A stretch of 64,000 nucleotides of DNA from Halorubrum lipolyticum DSM 21995 (GCF_000337375.1 NZ_AOJG01000007.1:39971-103970), one strand, 5' to 3'. Shown: positions 43,893 through 52,576, counted from the stretch's first letter. The notes: generated by a model from the sequence alone, not told the origin. Numbers and translations: made by a program.

Positions 43893-44759
43893 ATGGACGA
43901 TCAGCGGTTCCTCGAATCGGAGTGGGACTACTGTCTGGTGTTGGACGCGTGCCGCTACGACGTGTTCGAGGACGTGTACGACGAGTACCTCGACGGCGAC
44001 CTCGAGAAGCGCCGGAGCGTCGGGTCGTCGACGCCGGAGTGGGCCTACCGGACCTTCACGGGCGACCACGACATCGCCTACTTCTCGGGGAACCCCTTTA
44101 TCAACGACCTGGGGATCCCGCTGAACGAGTTGAAGTGGGGCGCGAGCTGCGACTACGAGTGGACCGCCTCCGACCACATCAGCGACATCCACGACGTCTG
44201 GAAGACAGGCTGGGACGACGATCTGGGTACCGTTCCGCCGGAGAGCCTCGCGGAGGCGTACCGGGACAACCTCGACGCCGTCGAGCGCGCCGACCGGACC
44301 GTGCTCCACTACATGCAGCCGCACGCGCCGTACCTCTCGCGCGGGAAGGGCCAGAAGCTCAAGCAGATCCAGAAGGGGATCAAACGGCAGGAAGAGGAGG
44401 CGGAAAGCGGCGACGCGGACGACGACGGCGGCCTCCTTTCGTCACTCAGCGACTCGGTCCGGCCGAAGATCGAGAGCCGACTCGACGACAGCGAGTTCGC
44501 CCAGAAGGCGGGGCTGTGGCTCGAACTCGACCCGAAGGACCTCGTGACGGATGGCACCCGCGTGACCGCGCTCAAGCTCTACGAGGAGAACCTCCGGATC
44601 GCGTTGGAGTCCGTCGCCGAGCTCACCGAGGAGCTCGACGGAACGGTCGTCGTCACCGCCGACCACGGCGAGGCGTTCGGCGAGGAGGGCGTGTGGGAAC
44701 ACCACATCGAGACGCACATCCCGCCGCTGATGGAGGTCCCGTGGCTGGAAGTGGAGTGA
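43893..44759 (+). CDS. Sulfatase-like alkaline-phosphatase superfamily protein
   Basis: A 288-aa protein of the same group as the one at 13.6-14.5 kb: CLVLDACRYDVFEDV near residue 13, DIAYFSGNPFIND, VLHYMQPHAPYLSR, and VVTADHGEAFGEEGVWEH near the C-terminus. A helical, acidic insert (about 155-210, with QKGIKRQEEEAESGDADDDGG) is specific to this protein. It lacks the classic CxPSR formylglycine motif. It is followed 34 bp downstream by a GT4 gene on the same strand, so it probably acts on the same glycan. Confidence 0.8.
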   Translation: MDDQRFLESEWDYCLVLDACRYDVFEDVYDEYLDGDLEKRRSVGSSTPEWAYRTFTGDHDIAYFSGNPFINDLGIPLNELKWGASCDYEWTASDHISDIHDVWKTGWDDDLGTVPPESLAEAYRDNLDAVERADRTVLHYMQPHAPYLSRGKGQKLKQIQKGIKRQEEEAESGDADDDGGLLSSLSDSVRPKIESRLDDSEFAQKAGLWLELDPKDLVTDGTRVTALKLYEENLRIALESVAELTEELDGTVVVTADHGEAFGEEGVWEHHIETHIPPLMEVPWLEVE

Positions 44760-44793
44760 CCGACGCGAGAGCGATCGCCCCCGCGACCCCGCG

Positions 44794-45783
44794 ATGAAGG
44801 TCAGCCACTACTTCGAGTTCGAGGACCACGTCACCGGCGGCATCCGCGAGTCGGTCGTCCACCAGCGGAAGATGCTCGACCGCGAAGGGATCGCGTACAC
44901 GACCGAGCCGACCCTCGACGCCGACGTGCTCCACTGCAACCTGATGGGGCCGCGGTCGGTGTGGTACGCCAAGCGCGCGAGCGACCGCGGGATTCCGGTG
45001 GTCGCGCACACCCACGTCACCGCCGAGGACTTCGGCGATAGCTTCCGATTCACCAACGCGCTCGCGAAACCCCTCAAGCCCTACCTCAGCCGGGCGTACG
45101 GCCTCGCCGACGCGCTGGTCTGTCCCTCCGAGTACAACCGCGGCGTGATCGAGGGGTACGCCGACGCGCCGACGACCGTCATCTCGAACGGCGTCGACCG
45201 CGAGAAGCTCGCCGGCTTCGAGTCGCTGGAGGCCGAGTACCGCGAGCGCTACGACCTCGACCCGCCGACCGTCTTCCTCGTCGGCCACGTGATCAAGCGG
45301 AAGGGGTTGGAGACGTTCGTCGAGCTGGCCCGCGAGCTCCCCGAAGTCGACTTCGCGTGGTTCGGGCCGCTCGACCTCTCGTTAAAAGGGCGCGAGACCA
45401 CGAGGCTCATCGAGGAGTCGCCGGACAACTGCACGTTCACCGGCTTCGTCGACGACGTCCGGGGCGCGTTCGCCGCCGGCGACGTGTTCCTCTTCCCGAC
45501 TCACGAGGAGAACGAGGGGATCGCGCTGCTGGAGGCGATGACCGCCGGGAAGGCGGTGGTCGTCCGCGATATCGAGACGTTCTCGTGGCTCGACGACGGC
45601 GAGGACTGTTTGAAAGTCGACCCCGCCGGGGACGACGAGACCGCGGCGTTCGCAGACGCGCTCCGGCGGCTGTCCGACCCCGCGCTCCGGGAGCGGCTCG
45701 GGTCGAACGCGGCGGCGCGCAGCGAGTCGTTCTCGCTCGACGCGATCGCCGAGCGGTACCGGTCGCTGTACGAGTCGCTGTGA
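44794..45783 (+). CDS. GT4 glycosyltransferase
   Basis: A 329-aa GT-B enzyme. It starts with KVSHYFEFEDHVTGGIRESVVHQRKML and has VAHTHVTAEDFG, PSEYNRGVIEGYA, SNGVDREKL, VGHVIKRKGLETFVELARELPEVDFAWFGPL, FLFPTHEENEGIALLEAMTAGKAVV (EX7E) and ERYRSLYESL at the end. There is no membrane span. From the order with the sulfatase-like gene and the AglD-like gene, it belongs to a second envelope-glycan cluster. Donor and acceptor are unknown. Confidence 0.88.
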   Translation: MKVSHYFEFEDHVTGGIRESVVHQRKMLDREGIAYTTEPTLDADVLHCNLMGPRSVWYAKRASDRGIPVVAHTHVTAEDFGDSFRFTNALAKPLKPYLSRAYGLADALVCPSEYNRGVIEGYADAPTTVISNGVDREKLAGFESLEAEYRERYDLDPPTVFLVGHVIKRKGLETFVELARELPEVDFAWFGPLDLSLKGRETTRLIEESPDNCTFTGFVDDVRGAFAAGDVFLFPTHEENEGIALLEAMTAGKAVVVRDIETFSWLDDGEDCLKVDPAGDDETAAFADALRRLSDPALRERLGSNAAARSESFSLDAIAERYRSLYESL

Positions 45784-46021
45784 GCCGTTTCTCGCCGACC
45801 CGTTGAAAAGGGCATTCGCGAGCCGATCGTACGACCGATAGAGCAAGCCCTCTGCCGACCGCTCCGATCGGAATTTTATATTGCGGCATATGATTTATCA
45901 GTCCCTCCGCAGACGATCCACTGTTGCCACGGCGGCGACGAAATTCGGCCGATCCAGAAATGACGACTCACTCTCCGCGGACTCCGGAACGATTACACCG
46001 CCCGCACTCCCACCGTCGGTC

Positions 46022-46855
46022 ATGACCGATTCCGACTGGGGCGACTGGCTGCCGCGCGCGGTGGCGGACGCCGACCCCGACACGGTGGCGCTGTGGTATC
46101 TCGGCTGCAACGGCTTCGCGATCAAAGGGAGTGAGGGGACCGTCCTCTGGATCGACCCGTACGTCGGGACGGGCGACCCGCCGCGCACGGTCCGGATGAT
46201 CCCGGTCCCGTTCGACCCCGAGGATATCGACGAGGCGGACGCGGTGCTGGCGACCCACGAGCACACGGACCACGTCCACGGCCCCTCGCAGGCGCCGATC
46301 CTCGCGAACACCGACGCCGACTTCCTCGCGCCCGACGACTCGCTCGCGGTCGCCCGCGAGGAGGAGCGCTGGACGGAACACTGGGACGTGGACGAGGAGG
46401 CGTTCCTCGAAGTGACCGAGGGCGACGAGCTGAGGGTCGGCGAGTTCACCGTCCACGTCGTCGAAACGCAGGACGCGGACGCCACGCATCCGGTCGGCTA
46501 CGTGATCGAACACGAGTCGGGCACCCTGTTCCACGCCGGTGACAGCAAGCCCTCGGCGTCGTTCTCGGGGCTCGCAGACGAGTTCGACATCGATCTCGGA
46601 ATCTTGGCGTTCGGCTCCGTCGGCAGGGTCCCGGACAAGGAGACGGGCGAGCCGATCGAGACCAAGTGGTACAGCGACGAGAACGAGATCGCGGCGGCCG
46701 CCGAGGACCTCGCGCTCGACCGGCTCGTCCCGACCCACTGGGACATGTGGAAGGGGCTGACCGCGGACCCGACCGCGCTCCACGAGCACACCCGCAGTCG
46801 CTCCCACCCGAACCGGCTCGAGATAGTCGAGATCGGCGACCGGATCGACCTGTAG
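46022..46855 (+). CDS. UlaG-like metallo-beta-lactamase-fold hydrolase
   Basis: A 277-aa MBL-fold protein. The metal-binding motif THEHTDH is at 78-84, followed by VHGPSQAPIL. FHAGDSKPS gives the next Asp, and RLVPTHWDMWKG supplies the last His. This resembles the UlaG branch (L-ascorbate-6-phosphate lactonase), which includes broader phosphodiesterases and hydrolases; the substrate is unknown. The ATG at 46022 starts the conserved part. A TTTTATATT element at 45874-45882 would give a leader of about 119 nt. Confidence 0.85.
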   Translation: MTDSDWGDWLPRAVADADPDTVALWYLGCNGFAIKGSEGTVLWIDPYVGTGDPPRTVRMIPVPFDPEDIDEADAVLATHEHTDHVHGPSQAPILANTDADFLAPDDSLAVAREEERWTEHWDVDEEAFLEVTEGDELRVGEFTVHVVETQDADATHPVGYVIEHESGTLFHAGDSKPSASFSGLADEFDIDLGILAFGSVGRVPDKETGEPIETKWYSDENEIAAAAEDLALDRLVPTHWDMWKGLTADPTALHEHTRSRSHPNRLEIVEIGDRIDL

Positions 46856-46933
46856 GCGTTCGGCCTCAGAGAACCCGATCTCGCGTTTTTTCAGCGGTAG
46901 GTGGTTATCAACGTCGAAACGCGGCCCGTGGAA

Positions 46934-46939
46934 TTTAAG
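46934..46939 (+). promoter_or_regulatory. TATA element of the coiled-coil gene
   Basis: TTTAAG is centred 27 nt before the ATG at 46964; a leaderless transcript is likely and it fixes the start. Confidence 0.5.
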
Positions 46940-46963
46940 CCCCTGCTCCGGGAGGGTCTCGGT

Positions 46964-48712
46964 ATGAGCGAACGGACGGCAGAAGCGACGACGACCGTCG
47001 ACGAGGACGGTATCCGCGTCGAGAAGTCCTTCACGGACGACGCGTTCCCCGTGCCCGCGGTGATGTACGAGCTCTCCTCGACGCGCGAGGAGCCCGTGCG
47101 CGTGCGCATCGTCGACCGGATCCCCGAGTCGTTCCCGATGGACCGGATCGGGTTCCACCCGGAGTACGAGAGCGACAACTGGACCGCTTATAAAGACCAC
47201 CGCGTCGAGTTCGAGCGCGTGATCGACCCCGGCGACGCGATCGAGACGGTGTTCGGGATCCGCGACGACGACCCCGACCTCGACGGCTTCCTCGGGACGC
47301 CCGTGATCGAGCACGTCCCGGTCGGCGAGGAGATCGAAGACGTCCTCGGCGCCGGCGACACCGACGCCGTCAGGGAGGTGCTCTCCGGCGATCGCGCGAC
47401 GCTCCCCGGGATGGAGGAGTCGCTCGCGGCGGAGGATGAGGGAACGGAACAGGTCGAAACCGACACGGAGAGCGTCGATTCGGCTGAGTCGGCGGTCGAA
47501 GCGGAAGCGGAATCTGAATCCGACGCCGACGCGGCGGAGAGCCCAGATGCCGACGCCGACGACACCGAGGCTCCCGAACCGCGGGCAGTCGTCGCGGGGA
47601 CCGCAGTGGTCACCTCGCACGACGAGGAGACAGACGCGGACGAGCCGGCGGCCGACGAACCGACAGCCGACGAGGCGGCCGAGGTGGCAGCGGACGCGAC
47701 GGCCGAAGTCGACGACGGAGACGAGACGGACGGCTCGGTCGAACCGGAAGCGCCCGAGTCGGAAGCGTCCGCTCCGGTCACCGAGGACCCCGAATCGGGG
47801 GACGAACCGCCGGCGTCGACCCCGGAAGAGGGCCTCGCAGCGGCGCTCGCCACGGAGATACGCGCGGGCGAGGTGAACGACGACGACCTCGAGACGCTCC
47901 GCTCCGAGCTCGACGTGGGCGTTCCACGCAGCGTCGACGTGCGGATCGGCCGCCTCCAATCGAGCGTCGCCGACATCGAGGCGTACGCCGACGCGCTCGC
48001 GGAGTTCATCGACGGCGAGGGGACCGCCCGCGAGATCCTCGACGAGCTCGACGAGAAGGTGGACGCCGTCGAGTCGGAGATGGCCGCGATCGACGGCCGG
48101 CTCGCGTCCGCCGACGCGGACCGGAGCGACCTGCGCGATGAGGTCTCGCGGGTCGACGAATCGGTGTCGACCGCGACCGCCAGGATCGACGGCGTCAGCG
48201 AGCGCGTCGACGGCGTCGACGACCGGGTGGAAGGCGTGGAATCGGACGTGTCCGGCGTCGAGGAGTCGGTCGAAGCGGTCGAGGGAACCGTGGACGGCCT
48301 CGAAGACACCGTGGACGGCGTCGAGGAGACCGTGGACGGCGTCGAGGAGACCGTGGACGGCGTCACGGACGACGTGTCGCGGCTCGACGACGAGACGACC
48401 GGCCTCGACGAGGCGGTCGACGACCTAGGCGACGACATCGAGACGCTGTACGAAGAGGTCGACGACGCCGCCGCGGGGCTGGAGGCGACCGAGAACCGGG
48501 TGGACGACGTGGAGGCCCGGATGGGGCGGTTCGACGAGGAGTTCGACGACCTCTGGGACGACCTCGCGGAGGTGGACACCCGCCTGACCGACATCGAGGA
48601 CCGGCTCGGCGAGGACCTCGACGACGTGGAGGCGGAGCTCGACGCGATCAACGACCACCTCGAAGAGCTCGAAGCGTTCAGAAAGCGGCTCAACGAGGCG
48701 TTCGGGCCGTAA
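46964..48712 (+). CDS. Acidic protein with long heptad coiled coil
   Basis: A 582-aa protein in three parts. Residues 1-130 form a compact beta-rich domain (VEKSFTDDAFPVPAVMYEL, RIVDRIPESFPMDRIGFHPEY). Residues 150-300 are very acidic and disordered. From about 310 to the end is an unbroken predicted coiled coil with repeated DGVxxxVDGVE heptads (430-470), ending with a helix EELEAFRKRLNEAFGP. It carries no membrane span. It could be a scaffold or partner of a chromosome or cell-division protein. No family name can be given. Confidence 0.75.
   Translation: MSERTAEATTTVDEDGIRVEKSFTDDAFPVPAVMYELSSTREEPVRVRIVDRIPESFPMDRIGFHPEYESDNWTAYKDHRVEFERVIDPGDAIETVFGIRDDDPDLDGFLGTPVIEHVPVGEEIEDVLGAGDTDAVREVLSGDRATLPGMEESLAAEDEGTEQVETDTESVDSAESAVEAEAESESDADAAESPDADADDTEAPEPRAVVAGTAVVTSHDEETDADEPAADEPTADEAAEVAADATAEVDDGDETDGSVEPEAPESEASAPVTEDPESGDEPPASTPEEGLAAALATEIRAGEVNDDDLETLRSELDVGVPRSVDVRIGRLQSSVADIEAYADALAEFIDGEGTAREILDELDEKVDAVESEMAAIDGRLASADADRSDLRDEVSRVDESVSTATARIDGVSERVDGVDDRVEGVESDVSGVEESVEAVEGTVDGLEDTVDGVEETVDGVEETVDGVTDDVSRLDDETTGLDEAVDDLGDDIETLYEEVDDAAAGLEATENRVDDVEARMGRFDEEFDDLWDDLAEVDTRLTDIEDRLGEDLDDVEAELDAINDHLEELEAFRKRLNEAFGP
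48289..48365. repeat. 21-bp tandem repeat in the coiled-coil gene
   Basis: Three or four copies of a 21-bp unit encode the heptad TVDGVEE with only one or two changes, so the coiled coil may have grown or shrunk by heptad slippage without breaking register. Confidence 0.85.
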
Positions 48713-48763
48713 GCGAATTTCGACCCCGCCGCCGAACTCGCCCCGGACGGAAAGCGCAACCCG

Positions 48764-48768
48764 TTTTA
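48764..48768 (+). promoter_or_regulatory. TATA element of the 301-aa gene
   Basis: TTTTA is centred 26 nt before the ATG at 48792, consistent with a leaderless transcript. Confidence 0.4.
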
Positions 48769-48791
48769 CCCGCGGCGGTCCACGTCCGGTA

Positions 48792-49697
48792 ATGAGCGAA
48801 CCGGTACCGGTCGCCGTGCCGCGGAAAGGCCGACCCCTCGAAGCGGTCCTCGAACGGATCGCGGCCGTCGGCCCGGACGACCGGCTCGACGGGCTCGCGG
48901 ACCGCGTGAGCAACACCCTCCGGTACGAGAAGGCCGTCACGAAGGGGCGCGTCGACGCCGAGGACGGCCCGTACGAGCGGCTGACCGAGTACTCCGACCC
49001 CGAAGACCCCCAACAGCCGGAGTTCACGCTCCTGCGCGACGACCGCGACGGCAAGCCACGCCGGATCGTCTTCGACGCGGCCACCGTGGACCTCGGCGAG
49101 GTGACCCTGAAGCTCGTCGGCCGCGAGGAGCCGTTTCGGGCGCTCCGGACCCACGAGTTCGCGCTCGGGTTCGACTCCGCCGACCTCGTTTTGGAGGAGG
49201 TGGTCGGGATCCGAGCGGGCGGTCTCGGCCAGATTGCCGACATCAACGACCGGATCGATCCCGTCGACACCGACGTGCGCGTGGTCAACGGCCTCGGAGA
49301 CACCGTCTATCACACGCTGATGGGCCGGCCCGAAGGGATCGAACCGGGGACCGATCTCGACCGCGATTTCGTCGCGGAGTACGAAGGATCACTCTGCATC
49401 TCTCCGCGCTACGAGCGGCTCGTCACCGCCGTGTTGGGAACGGACGCGCTGGAGGGCGTCGAGTTCGTCTACCCGAACGCGGACGAGGAGGAGGAGGCCG
49501 CAATCGCCCGAACCGGGCTCGGCGTCTACCTCACGGTCACCGGATCGACGGCCCGCGAACACGGGCTCGTGGTCGGCGAACACCTCTTCCCCAGCGAGAC
49601 CGTACTGATGCGGAACGCGGCCGAACACGACCCGCGCGTCGAATGCGCGCTCGACGCGATCGCGGTCGAATCGCCGTCCTCCGAGATCCGAGTCTGA
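48792..49697 (+). CDS. Conserved-looking protein, unknown function
   Basis: A 301-aa soluble protein. The N-terminal PVPVAVPRKGRPLEAVLERI faintly resembles the start of HisG-type phosphoribosyltransferases, as does LRTHEFALGFDSADLVLEEVVGIRAGGLGQIADIN, but the family motifs for ATP and PRPP are not evident, so I do not call it HisG. The middle (TLKLVGREEPF) and the C-terminal segment (TGSTAREHGLVVGEHLFPSETVLMRNAA) are well ordered. It begins 26 nt below a TTTTA element. A small-molecule-binding role is a guess. Confidence 0.7.
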   Translation: MSEPVPVAVPRKGRPLEAVLERIAAVGPDDRLDGLADRVSNTLRYEKAVTKGRVDAEDGPYERLTEYSDPEDPQQPEFTLLRDDRDGKPRRIVFDAATVDLGEVTLKLVGREEPFRALRTHEFALGFDSADLVLEEVVGIRAGGLGQIADINDRIDPVDTDVRVVNGLGDTVYHTLMGRPEGIEPGTDLDRDFVAEYEGSLCISPRYERLVTAVLGTDALEGVEFVYPNADEEEEAAIARTGLGVYLTVTGSTAREHGLVVGEHLFPSETVLMRNAAEHDPRVECALDAIAVESPSSEIRV

Positions 49698-49714
49698 CCC
49701 CGGTACTTTCTATA

Positions 49715-49737
49715 GCGACATGTGATGTACATGTCGC
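49715..49737. repeat. Inverted repeat GCGACATGT/ACATGTCGC
   Basis: Perfect 9-bp arms at 49715-49723 and 49729-49737 around a 5-bp centre, directly after a TCTATAG sequence and 18 bp after the stop of the 301-aa gene. It could be a terminator stem, an operator, or the edge of an inserted segment. Confidence 0.7.
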
Positions 49738-50291
49738 GATCAGATCGGCTGCCGGTGCTCGAGATCGACCCATACGGCCGCGATAGCGCCCGAAGCCTCT
49801 GTATCCGTGTCGTTGATGAGAGCTACGACATCCCGGCCGCTCTCGGGAACGCGCTCGATGTGAACGGACCCTCGTCAGCGTCGGCTGAGGGGTTTCGAAG
49901 TCCGGGGAGACGTGAGGGAAGCAACCACGCCGAGGCGTTACACAGCGATTCACACCGTCGATCCTGACGTCTCGGTCTCACTCGATGCGCCCGACTCGAT
50001 CGACCGGTGGTGGACACGGCATGTGCGGGGTATCGCCGCCGATCGGACTCGATCGACGGCGGTATCGACCGAGACGAAGATACCTATTGGATATCCAACG
50101 AAACCGTCTTCCCCCTGCTGCCGGTGTCACGACCGACGTGATCTTCCTCCACACCTCCAGGCCGACAAGCGAAAGGACCTCGCTTACTCAGTGAGAATAT
50201 ATCCCGATGACTAGGACTGAATCTTCGTTTTTGTAGTACTAGTATTCTGCATATTAAATAGTGGCCCCCTCATTTAGAGGCCTACAGTACT

Positions 50292-50323
50292 GGATAAGTG
50301 ACCTTATCCCGAATTGTGGGATA
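50292..50323. promoter_or_regulatory. Alternating GGATAAG/CTTATCCC/GGGATAG sites before the recombinase operon
   Basis: Three related elements alternate in direction: GGATAAG (50292-50298), CTTATCCC (50303-50310) and GGGATAG (50318-50324). The first pair forms an 18-bp inverted repeat with a 4-bp centre. The second pair forms TATCCC/GGGATA with a 7-bp centre. This suits either an operator for the RHH protein encoded 38 bp downstream or a recombinase binding site. Confidence 0.6.
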
Positions 50324-50360
50324 GATTGAAGGTGGCGGCCCGAGAAGGCTCGTCCGAGAG

Positions 50361-50741
50361 ATGAGCGACGACCGCCGCTCGGTGAAGACGTACGTCCCCG
50401 AGGACCAGAAGGCGATCTGGCAGGAGCACGCCGACGAGTTGGGGATGTCGCAAAGCGAGTTCGTCAGAATGATGGTACAGTCCGGGAGACGGGAGTTTTC
50501 GATCGACAGGGCCGAGAACCCCGTCGAACCCGATCCGTCGGGGTCTGACCCTGGGGGTAGCGACCTCGAGAGGCGGGTCGAAGCGGCGCTCGCCGACGGG
50601 GTGCGCTCGTGGGACGAGCTCGTCGACGCGGTGTTCGACGACTTCGAGGGGCGGCTGGAAGACGCGCTCGATTCGCTGCAGGATCGGAACCGCGTCAGGT
50701 ACAACGGCCGGGAAGGGGGGTACGCGCTGATCGATGAGTAG
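50361..50741 (+). CDS. Ribbon-helix-helix regulator coupled to recombinase (DUF5805-like)
   Basis: A 126-aa protein. Residues 6-45 fit an RHH DNA-binding domain: a strand SVKTYVPEDQ, then IWQEHADELGM and SQSEFVRMMVQSGRREF as the two helices. An acidic linker leads to a C-terminal winged-helix-like part (DLERRVEAALADGVRSWDELVDAVFDDFEGRLEDALDSLQDRNRVRY). From memory it corresponds to the haloarchaeal family DUF5805. The stop overlaps the recombinase ATG by 8 bp (ATGAGTAG). It probably regulates the operon or helps shape the recombination complex. Confidence 0.85.
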   Translation: MSDDRRSVKTYVPEDQKAIWQEHADELGMSQSEFVRMMVQSGRREFSIDRAENPVEPDPSGSDPGGSDLERRVEAALADGVRSWDELVDAVFDDFEGRLEDALDSLQDRNRVRYNGREGGYALIDE

Positions 50742-51768
50742 CACCCGAACCCCGGCCGAGGTCGACGATCCGATCGGGTACTTCATCGAGGACCTCACCT
50801 ACCACGGGAAGACCGAACGGACGCGCGACGCCTACGAGCGCGTGCTCCGTCGGTTCGAGTCGTTTCTCGACCAGGGAACGACACCGAAATCGGCCACCCA
50901 CCGCGACTGTATGGCGTTCGTCCACTCGCTGCGCGGCGACGCCGCCGACAGCACGGTGGCGACGTACGCGGCGTATCTGCATCGATTTTACGGGTACATG
51001 ACCGAGGTCGGCGTCTTCGAGGGGAACCCGATGACGCTCGTGATGGAGGAGATGGACGAGACGGTGGATAAGGACCCCGCGCGGCGGGACGTGTCGATCC
51101 CGGCGATGCGCGAGTTCGTCGCCGGCATCCGACATCCGCTTCACCGGGCCCTCGTCGTCACGCTGTTGAAGACCGGGATGCGGGTCGGCGAGCTCTGTAA
51201 CCTCGACCTCCGTGACCTCGCGCTCGACGACGAAGAGGTCAGAGGGGCGTTCTCGCTGGGGGCGCGGCCGGCGCTCGCGGACCGACCGAACTCGCTGTAC
51301 GTCACCCCGGACGCGACGGTGGGCGAGGAGCTGAACGGAGCGGTGCGCACGGCTTCGAACAAGCGGAAGCGCGCCACCGTGATCCCGGTCGACGACGAGC
51401 TAGCCCGGACGCTGAAACGGTGGCTCGCCGTGCGGCCTGACGCCCCCTCGGACGCGGAGCCGCTGTTCGTCGGCACCGCTGAGGGGTGGGGCGAGCGGCT
51501 CGAGCCGCAGGCGGTCAGACACGTCGTCGAGCGCTACGCCCGGGAGGCGGGGTGGTACCGCACCGGCGGGGGCGCGGCCGAGAACGTCACACCGCACTAC
51601 TTCCGGCACTTCTTCACGACGCATCTTCGGGACCGAACCGGTGACCGCGGCGTCGTTAAGTACCTCCGCGGCGACGTCGCCGACGACGTGATCGACACGT
51701 ACACCCACAACTGGGGCGATCAGGTCCGCGAGACGTACGAGGCGAACGTGTATCGGCTGTCGGGATAG
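50734..51768 (+). CDS. Tyrosine recombinase (XerC/D-like)
   Basis: A 344-aa integrase. The SAM-like N-terminal domain covers about 10-105, and the catalytic domain has R150 (TGMRVGELCNLD), K210 or K212, H288 and R291 (HYFRHFF) and the nucleophile Y323 (DTYTH). The second His of the usual R-K-H-R-H-Y set, in the LGH box, is replaced: the segment reads LRGDVADD, with D314 at that place. It pairs with an RHH regulator in one message, which suggests a stable chromosomal module rather than a passing phage integrase. It may resolve dimers or mobilise a nearby element. Confidence 0.88.
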   Translation: MSSTRTPAEVDDPIGYFIEDLTYHGKTERTRDAYERVLRRFESFLDQGTTPKSATHRDCMAFVHSLRGDAADSTVATYAAYLHRFYGYMTEVGVFEGNPMTLVMEEMDETVDKDPARRDVSIPAMREFVAGIRHPLHRALVVTLLKTGMRVGELCNLDLRDLALDDEEVRGAFSLGARPALADRPNSLYVTPDATVGEELNGAVRTASNKRKRATVIPVDDELARTLKRWLAVRPDAPSDAEPLFVGTAEGWGERLEPQAVRHVVERYAREAGWYRTGGGAAENVTPHYFRHFFTTHLRDRTGDRGVVKYLRGDVADDVIDTYTHNWGDQVRETYEANVYRLSG

Positions 51769-51829
51769 CGACCGGACACGCGAAGCCGTTTTCCCAACTT
51801 CCGTCGTCGAGTATCCGACCGAATTGGCG

Positions 51830-51845
51830 TTCGATATCTATCGAA
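51830..51845. repeat. Palindrome TTCGATA-TC-TATCGAA
   Basis: Perfect 7-bp arms with a 2-bp centre, 61 bp after the recombinase stop in an A/T-rich tract. It could be a terminator stem, an operator or a recombination site. Confidence 0.55.
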
Positions 51846-52009
51846 TAAATCATATACCGCTATATCGAATTTTCTTCTGTCTCGAGACCGACGTTGGTCC
51901 ACAAATCGGGCGGAGAGGCGCTCTCGAGTCGATCGCGGTCGTAGGCGAGAATGTGAGCACGGGCAGCAGGCGAAAAAATCGACCCGGCTATCGGTCGGCG
52001 TCGACGCGG

Positions 52010-52438
52010 TCACTTCACCAGCGTCGTCGGAACCGCCGTCTCCCGCAGGACGGCCTCGGCGACGCTGCCGATCAGCACTCGTGAAATCCCCGAGCGCCCG
52101 TGCGTGCCGAGCACGACGTGATCGAACCCACTGTCGTCGGCGTAGGCGACGATCCGACGCTCCGCCTCCCCGGTGAGGAAGGTGGCGGTCACGTCGCGGT
52201 CGCCGGCGACCTCGCGGACGGCCTGGAACACCGACGCGGCGGTCTCGTCGCCCACGCCGTCGAGTTCGTCGAGGGAAGCGCCGAACACCTCCTCGGTGTC
52301 CTCGGGAAGCATCTCGAGGTCGGGATGGGCGACGTGAACGACGGTGGTCTGCGCGTCCGGGAACGTTTCGAGGGCAAACGAGAGCGCCTCGCGGCTCAGC
52401 GGCGAGTCGTCCATCGCGACGAGCACGGAGTCTGCCAT
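52010..52438 (-). CDS. Universal stress protein (UspA family)
   Basis: A 142-aa single-domain UspA: VLVAMDDSPLSREALSFALETFP at the start and VLGTHGRSGISRVLIGSVAEAVLRETAVPTTLVK at the end, with the complete G-2x-G-9x-G(S/T)-like ATP-binding signature. GGAGG directly precedes CGTATG at the ATG, and a TTGATAC element lies about 27 nt upstream. It is divergent from the radical SAM gene. The much longer frame upstream is non-coding. Confidence 0.9.
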   Translation of the reverse strand: MADSVLVAMDDSPLSREALSFALETFPDAQTTVVHVAHPDLEMLPEDTEEVFGASLDELDGVGDETAASVFQAVREVAGDRDVTATFLTGEAERRIVAYADDSGFDHVVLGTHGRSGISRVLIGSVAEAVLRETAVPTTLVK

Positions 52439-52576
52439 ACGCCTCCTTCGACGGGCGAGCGTATCAATCCGTGGGGCCGTTCGGACGGAACGAGATTTCT
52501 CGGAGACCCCTCTCGGTCGCGTGAACACGTTCGGGAGAGGAACCAAACGGATGGGACGGAAACCCTCGAGACGCCG

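Larger units (their letters stand above)
49698..50360. other. 663-bp gap with gene debris and inverted repeats
   Basis: No complete gene is credible here. Short open stretches look coding but lack a start or are interrupted. On the minus strand, about 49755-49875 encodes ...GRDVVALINDTDTEAS... up to a stop. On the plus strand, about 50060-50150 encodes ...DRDEDTYWISNETVFPLLP... up to a stop. I read these as decayed genes. The gap ends in an A/T-rich promoter zone for the recombinase operon. Confidence 0.5.

Noticed and set aside
47188-48759. A Ser-rich 523-codon frame opposite the coiled-coil gene
   Set aside because: Its Ser/Thr richness simply mirrors the acidic heptad codons on the other strand.
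48792-49697. ATP phosphoribosyltransferase HisG
   Set aside because: Only the start faintly resembles HisG. The PRPP and ATP motifs are not visible and there are no his genes nearby.
49722-49967. 81-codon plus-strand frame with a plausible start
   Set aside because: Its second half is low-complexity and the opposite strand looks as coding-like, so neither is convincing.
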